DNA of 64,000 bases from JAWKUK01 sp964402175 (GTDB taxonomy: Bacteria > Planctomycetota > UBA1135 > GCA-002686595): positions 146,645-210,644 of the forward strand of contig CAYOBN010000001.1 in NCBI GenBank assembly GCA_964402175.1, read 5' to 3'. How positions within the stretch are numbered: the stretch's first letter is position 1; each line of letters opens with the position of its first letter. Below, one piece after another: positions 8,855 to 16,706 of the stretch. The position numbers and the translations under genes were made by a program. Under the pieces are notes generated by a model. It was not told where the DNA came from. It saw only the letters and a list, made by a program, of their open reading frames with translations, and made no database searches.

Positions 8855-9211
8855 ATGGAACTGCGAAACGACCAGACGCGCCGCTACCAAGCGCGCTCGG
8901 CCCAGCCTGGGCCCGAGCGTGTGAAGGCGGAGATGGCGAGCGCGAAAGAGGCCCAAGAGGCCCAACTGCGCTCCACCATCGAGCGCGTCGGCGAAGCGAG
9001 CCGAGACGAGGCCGCACGGTTGCGAAACGTCGCAGGCGGTCAGGAAGACACCGTCCAGTTCTCGCGCCTGGCGCAACAGGTCGCAGAGAACGATGCGATC
9101 GAAGCCGAGCGCCGCGACCGTATCGCCGAGCTGCGCCGCGCCCACGAGGCCGGTTTGCTCAACGGTCCCGAGCGGATCGAACGCGCCGCGACGCGGATGC
9201 TCGGGGGCTGA
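8855..9211 (+). CDS. flgM: FlgM-like anti-sigma-28 factor
   Basis: 118 aa, ATG at 8855 with strong SD GGGAGGA. It is small, highly charged and soluble, without a signal peptide. The C-terminal third, with ERRDRIAELRRAHEAGLL and then RIERAATRML, matches the FlgM pattern of a helix ending in 'RIAxLKxxIxxGxY' followed by 'VAxxML', the part that binds FliA. The N-terminal two thirds are low-complexity and charged, as expected of the disordered exported half. The gene is divergent from the peptidase and faces the 3' end of the fliA operon. FlgM would hold FliA until hook completion. Similarity is short, so this is an inference from pattern and place. Confidence 0.6.
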   Translation: MELRNDQTRRYQARSAQPGPERVKAEMASAKEAQEAQLRSTIERVGEASRDEAARLRNVAGGQEDTVQFSRLAQQVAENDAIEAERRDRIAELRRAHEAGLLNGPERIERAATRMLGG

Positions 9212-9360
9212 GACGCGGCGCACTTCGATGGAGCTGACTCCAGGAGAGGCCCGCGACCGCGTGGCGAGGAGGCTGCGCCTCCGCACTCGCTGATCTCGTG
9301 AGCGGGCGCAGTCTATCGCAGACAGACCTCCGACTCCGGGCGACGAGCCGCCGCTCTGGC

Positions 9361-9969
9361 TCAGAGCAGCTGCATCACCTGCCAGGCCGCAAAACGCGCG
9401 AAACGGCGCGGTGAGAGCAACACGAGCTCCGCGCCACCCGCCGAATCGGTGAACTGCATCGACCAGAGTTCGAGCGCTTCTCGCGTCGTCTTATCGGCAG
9501 CGTCGAGCAGCACATTGCCCGACCAGAGCGTCGCGCCGGTCTCACACGAGATCAAGTCCGCCTGCAGACCTAGGCGCTGGGGCGGGACCATTCGGCGGCT
9601 AGAGATAGCGCTGACGAATACGGCATCCAGCAGGAAACGTCGCCGTAGCTCGATCAATCCGGCCGGAGAATATCTGCCCCGCCGAAAAGGTTCGAGGCCT
9701 TCGACTTCGAGTAAGTCGTCGGCGCTGATCGGGATGACTTCGAATCCTGTGGAGGCGACGAGCTCGGCATGCAGGGCCTGCTCCATCGACTCGTCGGATG
9801 CTGCGCCCTCGCCGCCTTCATTCAAGGGGAGCAATCCGACTCGGCGCACCGTGTACGAAGCGAAGTCCGCGGTCACTCGACCGGTTCCAAGGAGAGGGAC
9901 CTGACGGGTCTCCAGGTTCTGGCAGCTCATGGCGAGCGCCAGCATCAGACTGGCCAGACCGAACCTCAC
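9361..9969 (-). CDS. Lipoprotein with a CsgG/LpoB-like fold, last gene of the flagellar operon
   Basis: 202 aa. A lipobox at LALAMSC gives a lipidated Cys at residue 16. Later features resemble CsgG/LpoB/FlgT-type domains: an early strand VRRVGLLPLNEG, then helix EQALHAELV and strand GFEVIPISADDLLEV, then LDAVFVSAIS and LQADLISCETGATLWSG (the 'sv..rliD..tG.ilw' signature). Such proteins sit on the outer-membrane face of the periplasm and stabilise envelope machines. It overlaps the stop of the coiled-coil lipoprotein gene by 4 nt and ends the run of genes that starts at fliO. A role in anchoring the flagellar rod or ring is possible but unproven. Confidence 0.7.
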   Translation of the reverse strand: MRFGLASLMLALAMSCQNLETRQVPLLGTGRVTADFASYTVRRVGLLPLNEGGEGAASDESMEQALHAELVASTGFEVIPISADDLLEVEGLEPFRRGRYSPAGLIELRRRFLLDAVFVSAISSRRMVPPQRLGLQADLISCETGATLWSGNVLLDAADKTTREALELWSMQFTDSAGGAELVLLSPRRFARFAAWQVMQLL

Positions 9970-10589
9970 CGCTGCGTCTCGCTAGTTGTGGTGCGCGTAT
10001 TGGCCGCATTCATGCGGCCCCACTCGAGCGACGCCTCGAGGAATGCGCGCTCCGCCTCGAGTCGACCGATCTGCGCCTGCGCGAGCCGTCCAGCGAGCTC
10101 CAACTCCGAGTTCTCGAGCTCCTGATTGCGCTGCGTGAGCGCCGCAACTTGGGCCTCGAGCGTCTTGATCATCGCGGATTGCTCCAGCACCTTGGCCGAG
10201 GACATCTCGCTGTCCTTGGACACGGCTTCGAACTCCTCCAACAGGATGCTGTGCTCCTCGCGCAACTCTGAGTATAGGTCGAGCAAGACCGCGCGACTGC
10301 CGCCTGTGCCGTCGACGCCAGCGTTGAGCGCGCCGGCCTCCTGAGTCACTTTCCCGGCGGGCGCCGCCGTCACGGGCGTGCCATCACGACCGTAGAGGAG
10401 GGGTGACCCTTCGGGCGGCACCATCGCGTCCCAACCCGAGGCGACGTCGTTCTGCTGACTGCGCCCCACGGGCCCTGTCTGGACACGCGCCCCCTCGCTC
10501 TCTTTTCCGAACGGAAGGAGATCCGCAACCGTCGGCGCAGTCGCACAGCTCATGAGCGGCAAGAATACCAAGGAGATGCGGTAGGACAT
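9966..10589 (-). CDS. Coiled-coil lipoprotein in the flagellar operon
   Basis: 207 aa. The lipobox in LVFLPLMSC puts the lipidated Cys at residue 15. A Gly/Pro-rich linker (about 20-100) is followed by a long heptad-rich coiled coil (about 100-185, with KTLEAQVAALTQRNQELENS) and a polar tail. It has no enzymatic motif. It probably forms a rod in the periplasm. It is 4-nt coupled to the next lipoprotein and lies 8 nt after the membrane-anchored coiled-coil gene, so three envelope-directed proteins form the distal end of the flagellar operon. Confidence 0.7.
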   Translation of the reverse strand: MSYRISLVFLPLMSCATAPTVADLLPFGKESEGARVQTGPVGRSQQNDVASGWDAMVPPEGSPLLYGRDGTPVTAAPAGKVTQEAGALNAGVDGTGGSRAVLLDLYSELREEHSILLEEFEAVSKDSEMSSAKVLEQSAMIKTLEAQVAALTQRNQELENSELELAGRLAQAQIGRLEAERAFLEASLEWGRMNAANTRTTTSETQR

Positions 10590-10597
10590 GTCAGATC

Positions 10598-11035
10598 TCA
10601 GCGTACGACGATCACCTCGGACGGTTGCGGCGCCGTGGGCGTCGACCGCTTGAAGGACGCGGGGATCACAGAAGCATCAGTTCCGAGCTCTGCACGCGCG
10701 GCTACGGCGAGTGAATCGAAGCGTTCTGCGAGCACATCATAGGAATCACGCCAGAGCTTGGCCTCGGCCACGAGCGCAGTCTTGGCCGCACGTATCTCCA
10801 AGAGCTCCTTGCGCAGGGCTTCGACGTGCTCTTCCAAGTTCATACGTGCATCGACCGACTTCGCGAGGATTGCGGCGAGGTTCGAGTTACGCTCGGCCAG
10901 CGCCGCCAGCTCCGTCGCTGCGGTACGCGGCGGCTCGGAGGGCGCGTCGACGACCTCTGCTCGCTGGATCGTCAGATAGACAACGACGAGCAGCGACACG
11001 ACAGGGAAGAACAACAGGGCGGAGTAGCGTTGCAT
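10598..11035 (-). CDS. Single-span membrane protein with coiled coil, flagellar operon
   Basis: 145 aa from ATG at 11035, which directly precedes one hydrophobic span (YSALLFFPVVSLLVVVYLTI, residues 3-22). Upstream in-frame codons add only a basic, non-helical stretch. After the span come an acidic linker and a coiled coil (about 45-110, NLEEHVEALRKELLEIRAAK), then a Pro/Thr tail. The orientation is probably N-in with the coil in the periplasm. I know no counterpart in model flagella. It is followed by the coiled-coil lipoprotein gene after 8 nt. Confidence 0.65.
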   Translation of the reverse strand: MQRYSALLFFPVVSLLVVVYLTIQRAEVVDAPSEPPRTAATELAALAERNSNLAAILAKSVDARMNLEEHVEALRKELLEIRAAKTALVAEAKLWRDSYDVLAERFDSLAVAARAELGTDASVIPASFKRSTPTAPQPSEVIVVR

Positions 11036-11087
11036 GGCTGAATCTGGGGCTGCGGCGTGTGGGGTACGCCACGTGAGGGGATCGGAG

Positions 11088-11306
11088 TTACGTACGCGGG
11101 CGCGCTGTCGCGGCATGGTTGTTCGACTCGTAGGTCAGCTCGATCGTGACCCGCTCACCGCAGGCGCAAGTGAACTCCAGGGCTCGAACGGAGCTGCCGT
11201 CCTTAACAAGCCGGACCGCGGAAGTCACCTCCTGAAGCGCACGCGCCTCGAGGGATGGCGCCCGTCGTTCGGTCACGTGATGATGTTTGACGATGACTCG
11301 TTCCAT
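11088..11306 (-). CDS. Small protein with a CxC motif, flagellar operon
   Basis: 72 aa. It starts 3 nt after the stop of the preceding small gene, which supports translation. The N-terminal half is basic (MERVIVKHHHVTERRAPSLE). The C-terminal half is a compact beta segment, VRALEFTCACGERVTIELTY, with two Cys in CAC and three His near the N-terminus. A small metal- or redox-active protein is conceivable. I do not recognise a family. Confidence 0.55.
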   Translation of the reverse strand: MERVIVKHHHVTERRAPSLEARALQEVTSAVRLVKDGSSVRALEFTCACGERVTIELTYESNNHAATARPRT

Positions 11307-11309
11307 GGC

Positions 11310-11546
11310 TCAGGCTTCCACATCGACGCGCGTTCCGACCTCGTCCGCCGTCGGGGGAGCTACCCGTTGATCGACGGTTCGGGGCCTCGGGATGAGAACT
11401 TCGTCGCGCAATGAGCCCTGCTCGTCGCTGCTCGCGTGTTCGAGGTCTCGTCGAAACGAGCCGTCGCCGCGCTCCTTCGCGCGTCGATCGCGGACCCGGG
11501 GCTGCAGGAGCATTCGTTCACCGACACGAGGGATGCTGTTGTCCAT
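11310..11546 (-). CDS. Small basic protein translationally coupled to FliA
   Basis: 78 aa. Its ATG at 11546-11544 overlaps the fliA stop as ATGA, and its own stop is 3 nt before the next start; this spacing is the main evidence that it is real. The sequence is charged and Arg-rich (MDNSIPRVGERMLLQPRVRD, then RRAKERGDGS), without membrane segment or signal. It may be disordered. The same frame stays open upstream inside fliA, so an automatic call could wrongly extend it to 11780. Confidence 0.5.
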   Translation of the reverse strand: MDNSIPRVGERMLLQPRVRDRRAKERGDGSFRRDLEHASSDEQGSLRDEVLIPRPRTVDQRVAPPTADEVGTRVDVEA

Positions 11547-12280
11547 CACGCGGCCTCCGATGGAAGCTCTGGTACACCGCCTGTCAGCGCGGTGAGGGCT
11601 CGGTTGAGGCGATACACGGCGCGCGTGTGGATCTGACTCACGCGCGATTCCGTCACGCCCAGCACATCCGCGATCTCCCTCAGAAGGAGCTCCTCGGCGT
11701 AGTAGAGCGTGATGACGGTCTTCTCCTGCTCGGGCAGCTTCTCGATCTCCTGGACAAGGAGATGCTTGAGCTCCTCCCATTCGACCGAACCGACGGGATC
11801 GTCACAGCGCGGATCGACCAGCATCGCGGCCAGGTCCCCGCTCGGCCCCTCTTCGAGCGAAGTCTGAACGGCGGTGGCGGCCGCAAGTAGCGTCGCATCG
11901 ATGTCCTCGATCGGCTGGCCGAGCTCGCGAGCGAGCTCCTCGGGGGTGGGCTTCTCACCGTTACGTTGCTCGAGGCGCTCGATGGCATTCTCGACCTCAC
12001 GGACGGCCTCGCGTCGCCCGCGAGGCAGGAAATCGCAACGGCGCAGCTCGTCGAGGATCGCGCCCCGGATCTTCGGGTATGCGTAGGTCGAGAACGCCAG
12101 GCCGCGGTTCGGATCCCAGGAGTCCGCAGCGGCCAACAGGCCGAGCATCCCGAACCCAAAGAGGTCATCGCGCTCCATCGAGCCGGGGGTGTCGAAGCAC
12201 ATCCGACCGACGATGTGCTTGAGCAGCGGGATGTGGTCGATGACAAGCTGCTCGCGCAGCGCAATGACGTCCTCGTTCAT
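11546..12280 (-). CDS. fliA: Flagellar RNA polymerase sigma-28 factor FliA
   Basis: 244 aa from ATG at 12280, which follows SD GGGAGGAG by 5 nt; an upstream in-frame ATG at 12328 lacks one. Region 2 has IPLLKHIVGRM, DDLFGFGMLGLLAAADSWDP and FSTYAYPKIRGAILDELR. Region 3 has EVENAIERLEQRNGEKPTPE. Region 4 has LPEQEKTVITLYYAEELLLR and LGVTESRVSQIHTRAV. It is the FliA/WhiG class and directs transcription of late flagellar genes from GCCGATAA-type promoters. The candidate sites at 22937 and 25336 are the expected targets and the FlgM-like protein at 8855 its expected inhibitor. The gene sits in the sigma-54 operon. Confidence 0.95.
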   Translation of the reverse strand: MNEDVIALREQLVIDHIPLLKHIVGRMCFDTPGSMERDDLFGFGMLGLLAAADSWDPNRGLAFSTYAYPKIRGAILDELRRCDFLPRGRREAVREVENAIERLEQRNGEKPTPEELARELGQPIEDIDATLLAAATAVQTSLEEGPSGDLAAMLVDPRCDDPVGSVEWEELKHLLVQEIEKLPEQEKTVITLYYAEELLLREIADVLGVTESRVSQIHTRAVYRLNRALTALTGGVPELPSEAA

Positions 12281-12374
12281 CGAACTCCTCCCACGCCGCT
12301 CGACGCCGCTGCGCACCCTGACAGACACCGCTCTCGGTGTGCCGCGGGGGCCGGGTCGCTACTGAGGTCGCGCA

Positions 12375-12653
12375 TCATCGGGTGGTCTCCAGCGGCGCTC
12401 CGCCATCGGCCTCGGGCCTCGCCGTACGTGCGGGGGTCGCCGTGCGGTCGCTGATCCACTCGCCGACCCGGGTCAGGGCCACCAAGCTCAGCGTTGCAAC
12501 GGCGCCGCGCAGGCTCGCGACGGACACCGGAGCGTCCACCAGGAGCGAAGCGAGGGCGACGAGGGCCCCGCAGCCGACCGCCATGCGGCGCCCGAGGGCG
12601 CCCAAGGCGTACCGCAGCGAGACTGCGCCACGTGCTCTTTCGACACTTGCCAT
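12375..12653 (-). CDS. Small two-span membrane protein between flhG and fliA
   Basis: 92 aa. It has a basic N-terminus followed by two short hydrophobic stretches (AVGCGALVALASLLV and then SVASLRGAVATLSLVALTRV), and a polar Arg/Thr tail. It begins 33 nt after flhG and ends 94 nt before fliA. A longer overlapping frame (12277-12750) covers the same DNA but lacks a recognisable product. The function is unknown. Its place suggests a flagellar or cell-pole role. Confidence 0.55.
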   Translation of the reverse strand: MASVERARGAVSLRYALGALGRRMAVGCGALVALASLLVDAPVSVASLRGAVATLSLVALTRVGEWISDRTATPARTARPEADGGAPLETTR

Positions 12654-12686
12654 TCGGAGCCTTGAGTGAGAATCGGAACAGAAAGC

Positions 12687-13481
12687 TCAGATCGAGGCGG
12701 TCACCCGCCCTCCGAGGCGCTCCAGGCGCACCGAGATCTGCCGCAGGCACAGTTGCTCGAGCGCCCGCCGCATGCCGAGCGCAAACGGGCGTTGATCCGC
12801 GACGCTGCGCGAGACCTCGGGCGAGCGAGGCATCCAGCCGGCCTGGCGCGGTGACCGGGACAAGAAGCGCTCGCAGACCTGGCGCAGCTTTCGGGCGACA
12901 GCCAGACCCTCTTCGACCCCTGTCGATTGATTGACGATCACCTCAGGGGTCGGAACGTCGACCCCCGTCCGGCGGCTGAACTCATCGAGCGCCTTGATCA
13001 AGCCGTACGCATCCGTGAGCGCCGCCAGATCGGGCGTCGTGACAACCAGCACTCTGTCCGCCACCGCAGCGAAGCCGAGCACATCGGGACCGATCCCCGC
13101 GGCGCTATCGCCGATCACGAGGTCGTATTCGAGCGCGAGCTCTCCGATCCATGTGATGACCTGTCGCCGCTGCGCATCGTTGAGGCGGCCCATGTCCTCG
13201 CTGCCCGATCCAGCAGGAAGCACGTGCACCCCGCCAGGACCTTGAATGACGCACTCTCGTACATCGCAGGAACCACTGAGCGCCTCTTCCAGCGTCTTAC
13301 CGACGGTGAGGCCGAGCAGGACGTTGATGTTGGCGAGGCCTAGATCCAGGTCGACGACAAGGACCCTCCGTCCCTCGCGCGCGAGCTGCACGCCTAGGTT
13401 CGCGGCGAGCGTGGACTTGCCGACGCCGCCTTTGCCTCCCGTGACGAGCACGAAGGCGCCGCCATCGAGCGACGCGCTCAA
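12687..13481 (-). CDS. flhG: FlhG (YlxH/FleN) MinD-like ATPase, flagellar number control
   Basis: 264 aa. The deviant Walker A is KGGVGKS (residues 17-23) with the switch DLDLGLANINVLLG just after it. Later come LEYDLVIGDSAAGIGPDVLG (Walker B/switch II) and VLVVTTPDLAALTDAYGLIK. This is the ParA/MinD clade that limits and positions flagella together with FlhF. The C-terminus has helical SVRLERLGGRV, which may be an amphipathic membrane-targeting helix. The start overlaps the flhF stop by 4 nt. The pair suggests polar flagellation. Confidence 0.93.
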   Translation of the reverse strand: MSASLDGGAFVLVTGGKGGVGKSTLAANLGVQLAREGRRVLVVDLDLGLANINVLLGLTVGKTLEEALSGSCDVRECVIQGPGGVHVLPAGSGSEDMGRLNDAQRRQVITWIGELALEYDLVIGDSAAGIGPDVLGFAAVADRVLVVTTPDLAALTDAYGLIKALDEFSRRTGVDVPTPEVIVNQSTGVEEGLAVARKLRQVCERFLSRSPRQAGWMPRSPEVSRSVADQRPFALGMRRALEQLCLRQISVRLERLGGRVTASI

Positions 13482-14566
13482 GAGAGCCTGCCTTTCAGGA
13501 GCAGGTCCGCGACTCGCTCAGGGAGCGCTCGGTGGAAGTTCGCGGCGAGATCGGAGCCGTCGGAGAGGAACGCGAGCGGCAAGCTCACGCTCAACGCGTG
13601 CTCGAGCACTGGCGCAGGAAGAGCCGCCTCGTCCAGCTTGGTGATGATGGCCCCGCGAGGTTCGAGGACGTTGCATGTCTCGGTCACAAGCGAGAGCGAG
13701 TGCTCACTGGCAGTCGCTGGAAGAACTACGAACGTCTCGAGGCGAGCTTCCGCGCCAGTCGAGATGATCGTCTCCCGCAGACGCCGAAGCTGATCGACAT
13801 CGCGGTTCAGGTCCCCTGCGCCATCGACGAGTACCACATCGAAGCGCGCGGCTTGGGCGACCTCGCGGGCGAGCAGTGCTGCGTCCCGCAGCGGTATCGC
13901 CGGTGCACCGAGCAGGTTCCCGTAAGCTCGTAGCTGCTCTACGGCTCCAACGCGCCATGCATCGAGAGTCGCCAGTGCGACGCGACGTCCGCTCTTCATC
14001 AGGCGAGCCGCGAGCTTGGCCAACGAAGTGGTCTTACCCACCCCAGTCTGGCCGAGCAAGGCGACGATCAAGGTCACTTGGCGTTCGCGTGGAAGCGACG
14101 CCGTACCGAAGACAGCGCCAATCTCCTTCGCTGCGAGGTCGAGGGGGTGCTCTCCGCCCCCCATCTGGCCAGCGACAGCCTCCAGCACCCGTTCGCGCAG
14201 CTTACGCGAAACACCGGTGGTCCTGAGGCTGCGCTCGACGGATGCCAAGGGGCTGCGCGAAGGAAGCGCGGCCGGCGCCGGCTCCGACTTCGCAGGCTTG
14301 CGGCGCGAATCGAAGAGCGCTTTGGCCTCTTTACGAATATCGTCCAGCTCGATCGGAGATCGCGGAACGTCAGCCGACACCGCGAGCAGCACGCCGCCGG
14401 ACTGTTCGCGATGATCCACCACCACGGCCTTCTCTCCGAGCTGCCGACGCGCGCGCAGCAGAGCTTCGCGCATCGACCTGCCCACGACCGGGATCACCCG
14501 ACGGTCACGCGCCTGGGGGATGAGCTGTTCGATCGACAGCTCCTCTTCTTGATCGAGTTCCTTCAT
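13478..14566 (-). CDS. flhF: FlhF, SRP-type GTPase for flagellar placement
   Basis: 362 aa. A basic/helical B domain with RSMREALLRARRQLGEKAVV (about 30-49) precedes an N domain (about 105-160) and the G domain. The G1 motif is LLGQTGVGKTT (171-180), the SRP-specific LATLDAWRVGAVEQLRAYG follows, and G4 is TKLDEA. The G3 stretch reads VDGAGDLNRD at 247-256 where SRP GTPases usually have DTAGR, so the Thr and Arg are replaced. FlhF recruits early flagellar components to the pole. The ends overlap flhA and flhG by 4 nt on both sides. Confidence 0.93.
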   Translation of the reverse strand: MKELDQEEELSIEQLIPQARDRRVIPVVGRSMREALLRARRQLGEKAVVVDHREQSGGVLLAVSADVPRSPIELDDIRKEAKALFDSRRKPAKSEPAPAALPSRSPLASVERSLRTTGVSRKLRERVLEAVAGQMGGGEHPLDLAAKEIGAVFGTASLPRERQVTLIVALLGQTGVGKTTSLAKLAARLMKSGRRVALATLDAWRVGAVEQLRAYGNLLGAPAIPLRDAALLAREVAQAARFDVVLVDGAGDLNRDVDQLRRLRETIISTGAEARLETFVVLPATASEHSLSLVTETCNVLEPRGAIITKLDEAALPAPVLEHALSVSLPLAFLSDGSDLAANFHRALPERVADLLLKGRLS

Positions 14567-16701
14567 CGCTTCGATTGCCCACCATGGGCTTCAGTGTGAT
14601 CGGGGTCGACCTTTACGACGGCGACGGTCTCGACCGCGCGCGCAGGGACGACCTCGTTGTAGGAGAGCACTGCGACCTTCGGCAGGGACGCTTGTATGAG
14701 CTGCGCCAAGAACCGGCGTACACTCGAGCGCACGAGCAACACGACGTCCTTACCCGACTGCGTCGCACCGCCGATCGAGCCCGCGATACGTTCGACGACG
14801 TTGTGCAGGTAAGCCGGACCGACCGGCACTCCATCCGGTGAGGTCCCTTTGCCAACTGCCGCCGCGAGGCGCGCTTCGAGAGTCGGTTCGAGGGTTACGG
14901 CGTGGAGGGTTCCGTCGCGCCCCGCATGTTGCTCGCAGAGAGCGCGGGCGAGCCGCTGTCGGACCTGTTCCGTGAGCGTGTCGACGTCGCGTGTTGCGCC
15001 CACGCCATCCGCAAGCGCCTCGAGGATCGCGGGCATGTTGCGGATAGAGACGCCCTCGGCGAGAAGGTTGCGCAGGACTTTCTGGACGTCGCCATAACCT
15101 AGGCGCTCTGGCACCAGTTCGTCGACGACCGCCGGCGAGACCTCTTTCGCGTTGGCGACGAGCTCCTTGACGTCGTCACGGGTCAGCAGCTCCGACAGAG
15201 CGCCGCGCAGGACCTCGGCAAGGTGTGTGACGAGGACACTGGTAGGATCGACAACGGTGAACCCGAGGATCTCCGCTTCGTCGCGCAGCGACGCATCGAT
15301 CCACTTCGCAGGCAGGCCGAAAGCCGGATCCTTCGTCTTGCGGCCTCTGATGTCGCCGCTCGCAGTGCCGGGGTTCATCGCCATGAAGAGCGCAGGCTCG
15401 ATCTCGCCTTGTGCCACCTCATGACCCCCGATGAGGACGCGATAAGTCTTCGGTCCGAGCTTGATGTTGTCCTTGATCCGAACCGGCGGCAGCACGACGC
15501 CTTCTTTCAGCGCGAAGCGCCGGCGGAGCTGCGCCACGTGATCGAGAATGCCCCCACCTCGTTGATCCTGAACCAGCGGAATGAGCTGGTAACCGATCTC
15601 GAGGGCGACCCGATCGACCTTGAGTAGGTCGTTGACATCAGCGTTGCTGTCGGGCTTCTTAGCCGCGGCCTCGGCCTCCGCTGCTCGTGCGACCTCGGCG
15701 ATGCGCTCGACCTCCGCCTGACTCTCGGCTTGTTGGTTGGAGCGCCAGACGAGCAGCAGTACGATCGCAATGACGAAGAAGGGGATCTTCGGAAGCCCCG
15801 GCAACAAGCCCACGAGGAACATCGCCGCGGCCGCGATCAAGGTCGCTCGTGGCCGCCCGCCGAGCTGCCGTAGCAAGTTCGGAGCGAGCCCTTTGTCGCT
15901 GGTCTCTTTGGTGACGAGGACACCCGCAGCGGTGGAGATCAAGAGCGCGGGAATCTGACTGACTAGACCATCGCCGATAGTCAGCTTCGAGTAGCGATCG
16001 GTCGCGTCCCCGATCGACATCCCCGAAAGGGAGCCGATGATGATCCCTCCCACCAGGTTCAGCGCCGTGATGATCAAGCCCGCGACGGCATCACCACGAA
16101 CGAACTTACTTGCACCATCCATCGCGCCGTAGAACTCAGCCTCAGCCGAGATCTTGGCGCGCCGTCGCTTGGCTTCGTCCGAATCGATGAGACCGGCGTT
16201 CAGGTCTGCGTCGATCGCCATCTGCTTGCCCGGCATAGCGTCCAGGACGAAGCGCGCGGCGACCTCCGAGATACGGCCGGAGCCCTTCGTAATCACCACG
16301 AACTGGATGATGATCAGGACCAGGAAGACGACGAGCCCGACCGTGAGATCGTCGCCGCCGACGTACTGTCCGAAGGCAGTGATGATCGAGCCGGCCTCGC
16401 CGCCGGAGAGGATCAGTCGAGTGCTCGCGACGTTGAGGCCCAGCCGGAACAACGTCGTGAACAGCAGGATCGTCGGGAACGTGCTGAGCTCGGTGGACTC
16501 CCGCACGTTGACGGTGACCATCAACAGAAGCACCGACGCCGTGATGTTCACCGCGAGCAACAGATCGAGGATCCACGGCGGCAGCGGTGTTACGAGCGTC
16601 AGGATCAGCCCGAGGACCCCGAAGCCGAGCAACCAATCGGCATAACGCTGGAGCGGGCCCCGTGCTGCGCCGTTGGGCGCTGCGGTTGAGGTAGTCGCCA
16701 T
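14563..16701 (-). CDS. flhA: Flagellar type III export gate protein FlhA
   Basis: 712 aa. The N-terminal half has about eight membrane spans, with LGLILTLVTPLPPWILDLLL, RLGLNVASTRLILSGGEAGS and IIQFVVITKGSGRISEVAAR (the FHIPEP stretch) and then DAMPGKQMAIDADLNAGLID, which is the family signature. The cytoplasmic C-terminal nonamer ring domain (about 370-712) contains ALEIGYQLIPLVQDQRGG, RLGYGDVQKVLRNLLAEGVS and SLPKVAVLSYNEVVPA. It uses the proton motive force to export rod, hook and filament subunits. Its 5-nt spacing to flhB and 4-nt overlap with flhF place it in the fliO operon. Confidence 0.97.
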   Translation of the reverse strand: MATTSTAAPNGAARGPLQRYADWLLGFGVLGLILTLVTPLPPWILDLLLAVNITASVLLLMVTVNVRESTELSTFPTILLFTTLFRLGLNVASTRLILSGGEAGSIITAFGQYVGGDDLTVGLVVFLVLIIIQFVVITKGSGRISEVAARFVLDAMPGKQMAIDADLNAGLIDSDEAKRRRAKISAEAEFYGAMDGASKFVRGDAVAGLIITALNLVGGIIIGSLSGMSIGDATDRYSKLTIGDGLVSQIPALLISTAAGVLVTKETSDKGLAPNLLRQLGGRPRATLIAAAAMFLVGLLPGLPKIPFFVIAIVLLLVWRSNQQAESQAEVERIAEVARAAEAEAAAKKPDSNADVNDLLKVDRVALEIGYQLIPLVQDQRGGGILDHVAQLRRRFALKEGVVLPPVRIKDNIKLGPKTYRVLIGGHEVAQGEIEPALFMAMNPGTASGDIRGRKTKDPAFGLPAKWIDASLRDEAEILGFTVVDPTSVLVTHLAEVLRGALSELLTRDDVKELVANAKEVSPAVVDELVPERLGYGDVQKVLRNLLAEGVSIRNMPAILEALADGVGATRDVDTLTEQVRQRLARALCEQHAGRDGTLHAVTLEPTLEARLAAAVGKGTSPDGVPVGPAYLHNVVERIAGSIGGATQSGKDVVLLVRSSVRRFLAQLIQASLPKVAVLSYNEVVPARAVETVAVVKVDPDHTEAHGGQSKR

Positions 16702-16706
16702 CTACG

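Noticed and set aside
6127..8856. Longer 909-aa reading of the M1 peptidase
   Set aside because: The added 97 residues show no signal and would overlap the divergent promoter region; the signal peptide starts at 8565.
12277..12750. 157-aa minus-strand frame overlapping the small membrane protein gene
   Set aside because: It would overlap fliA and flhG starts and has no hydrophobic or domain pattern; the 92-aa frame fits the gap better.
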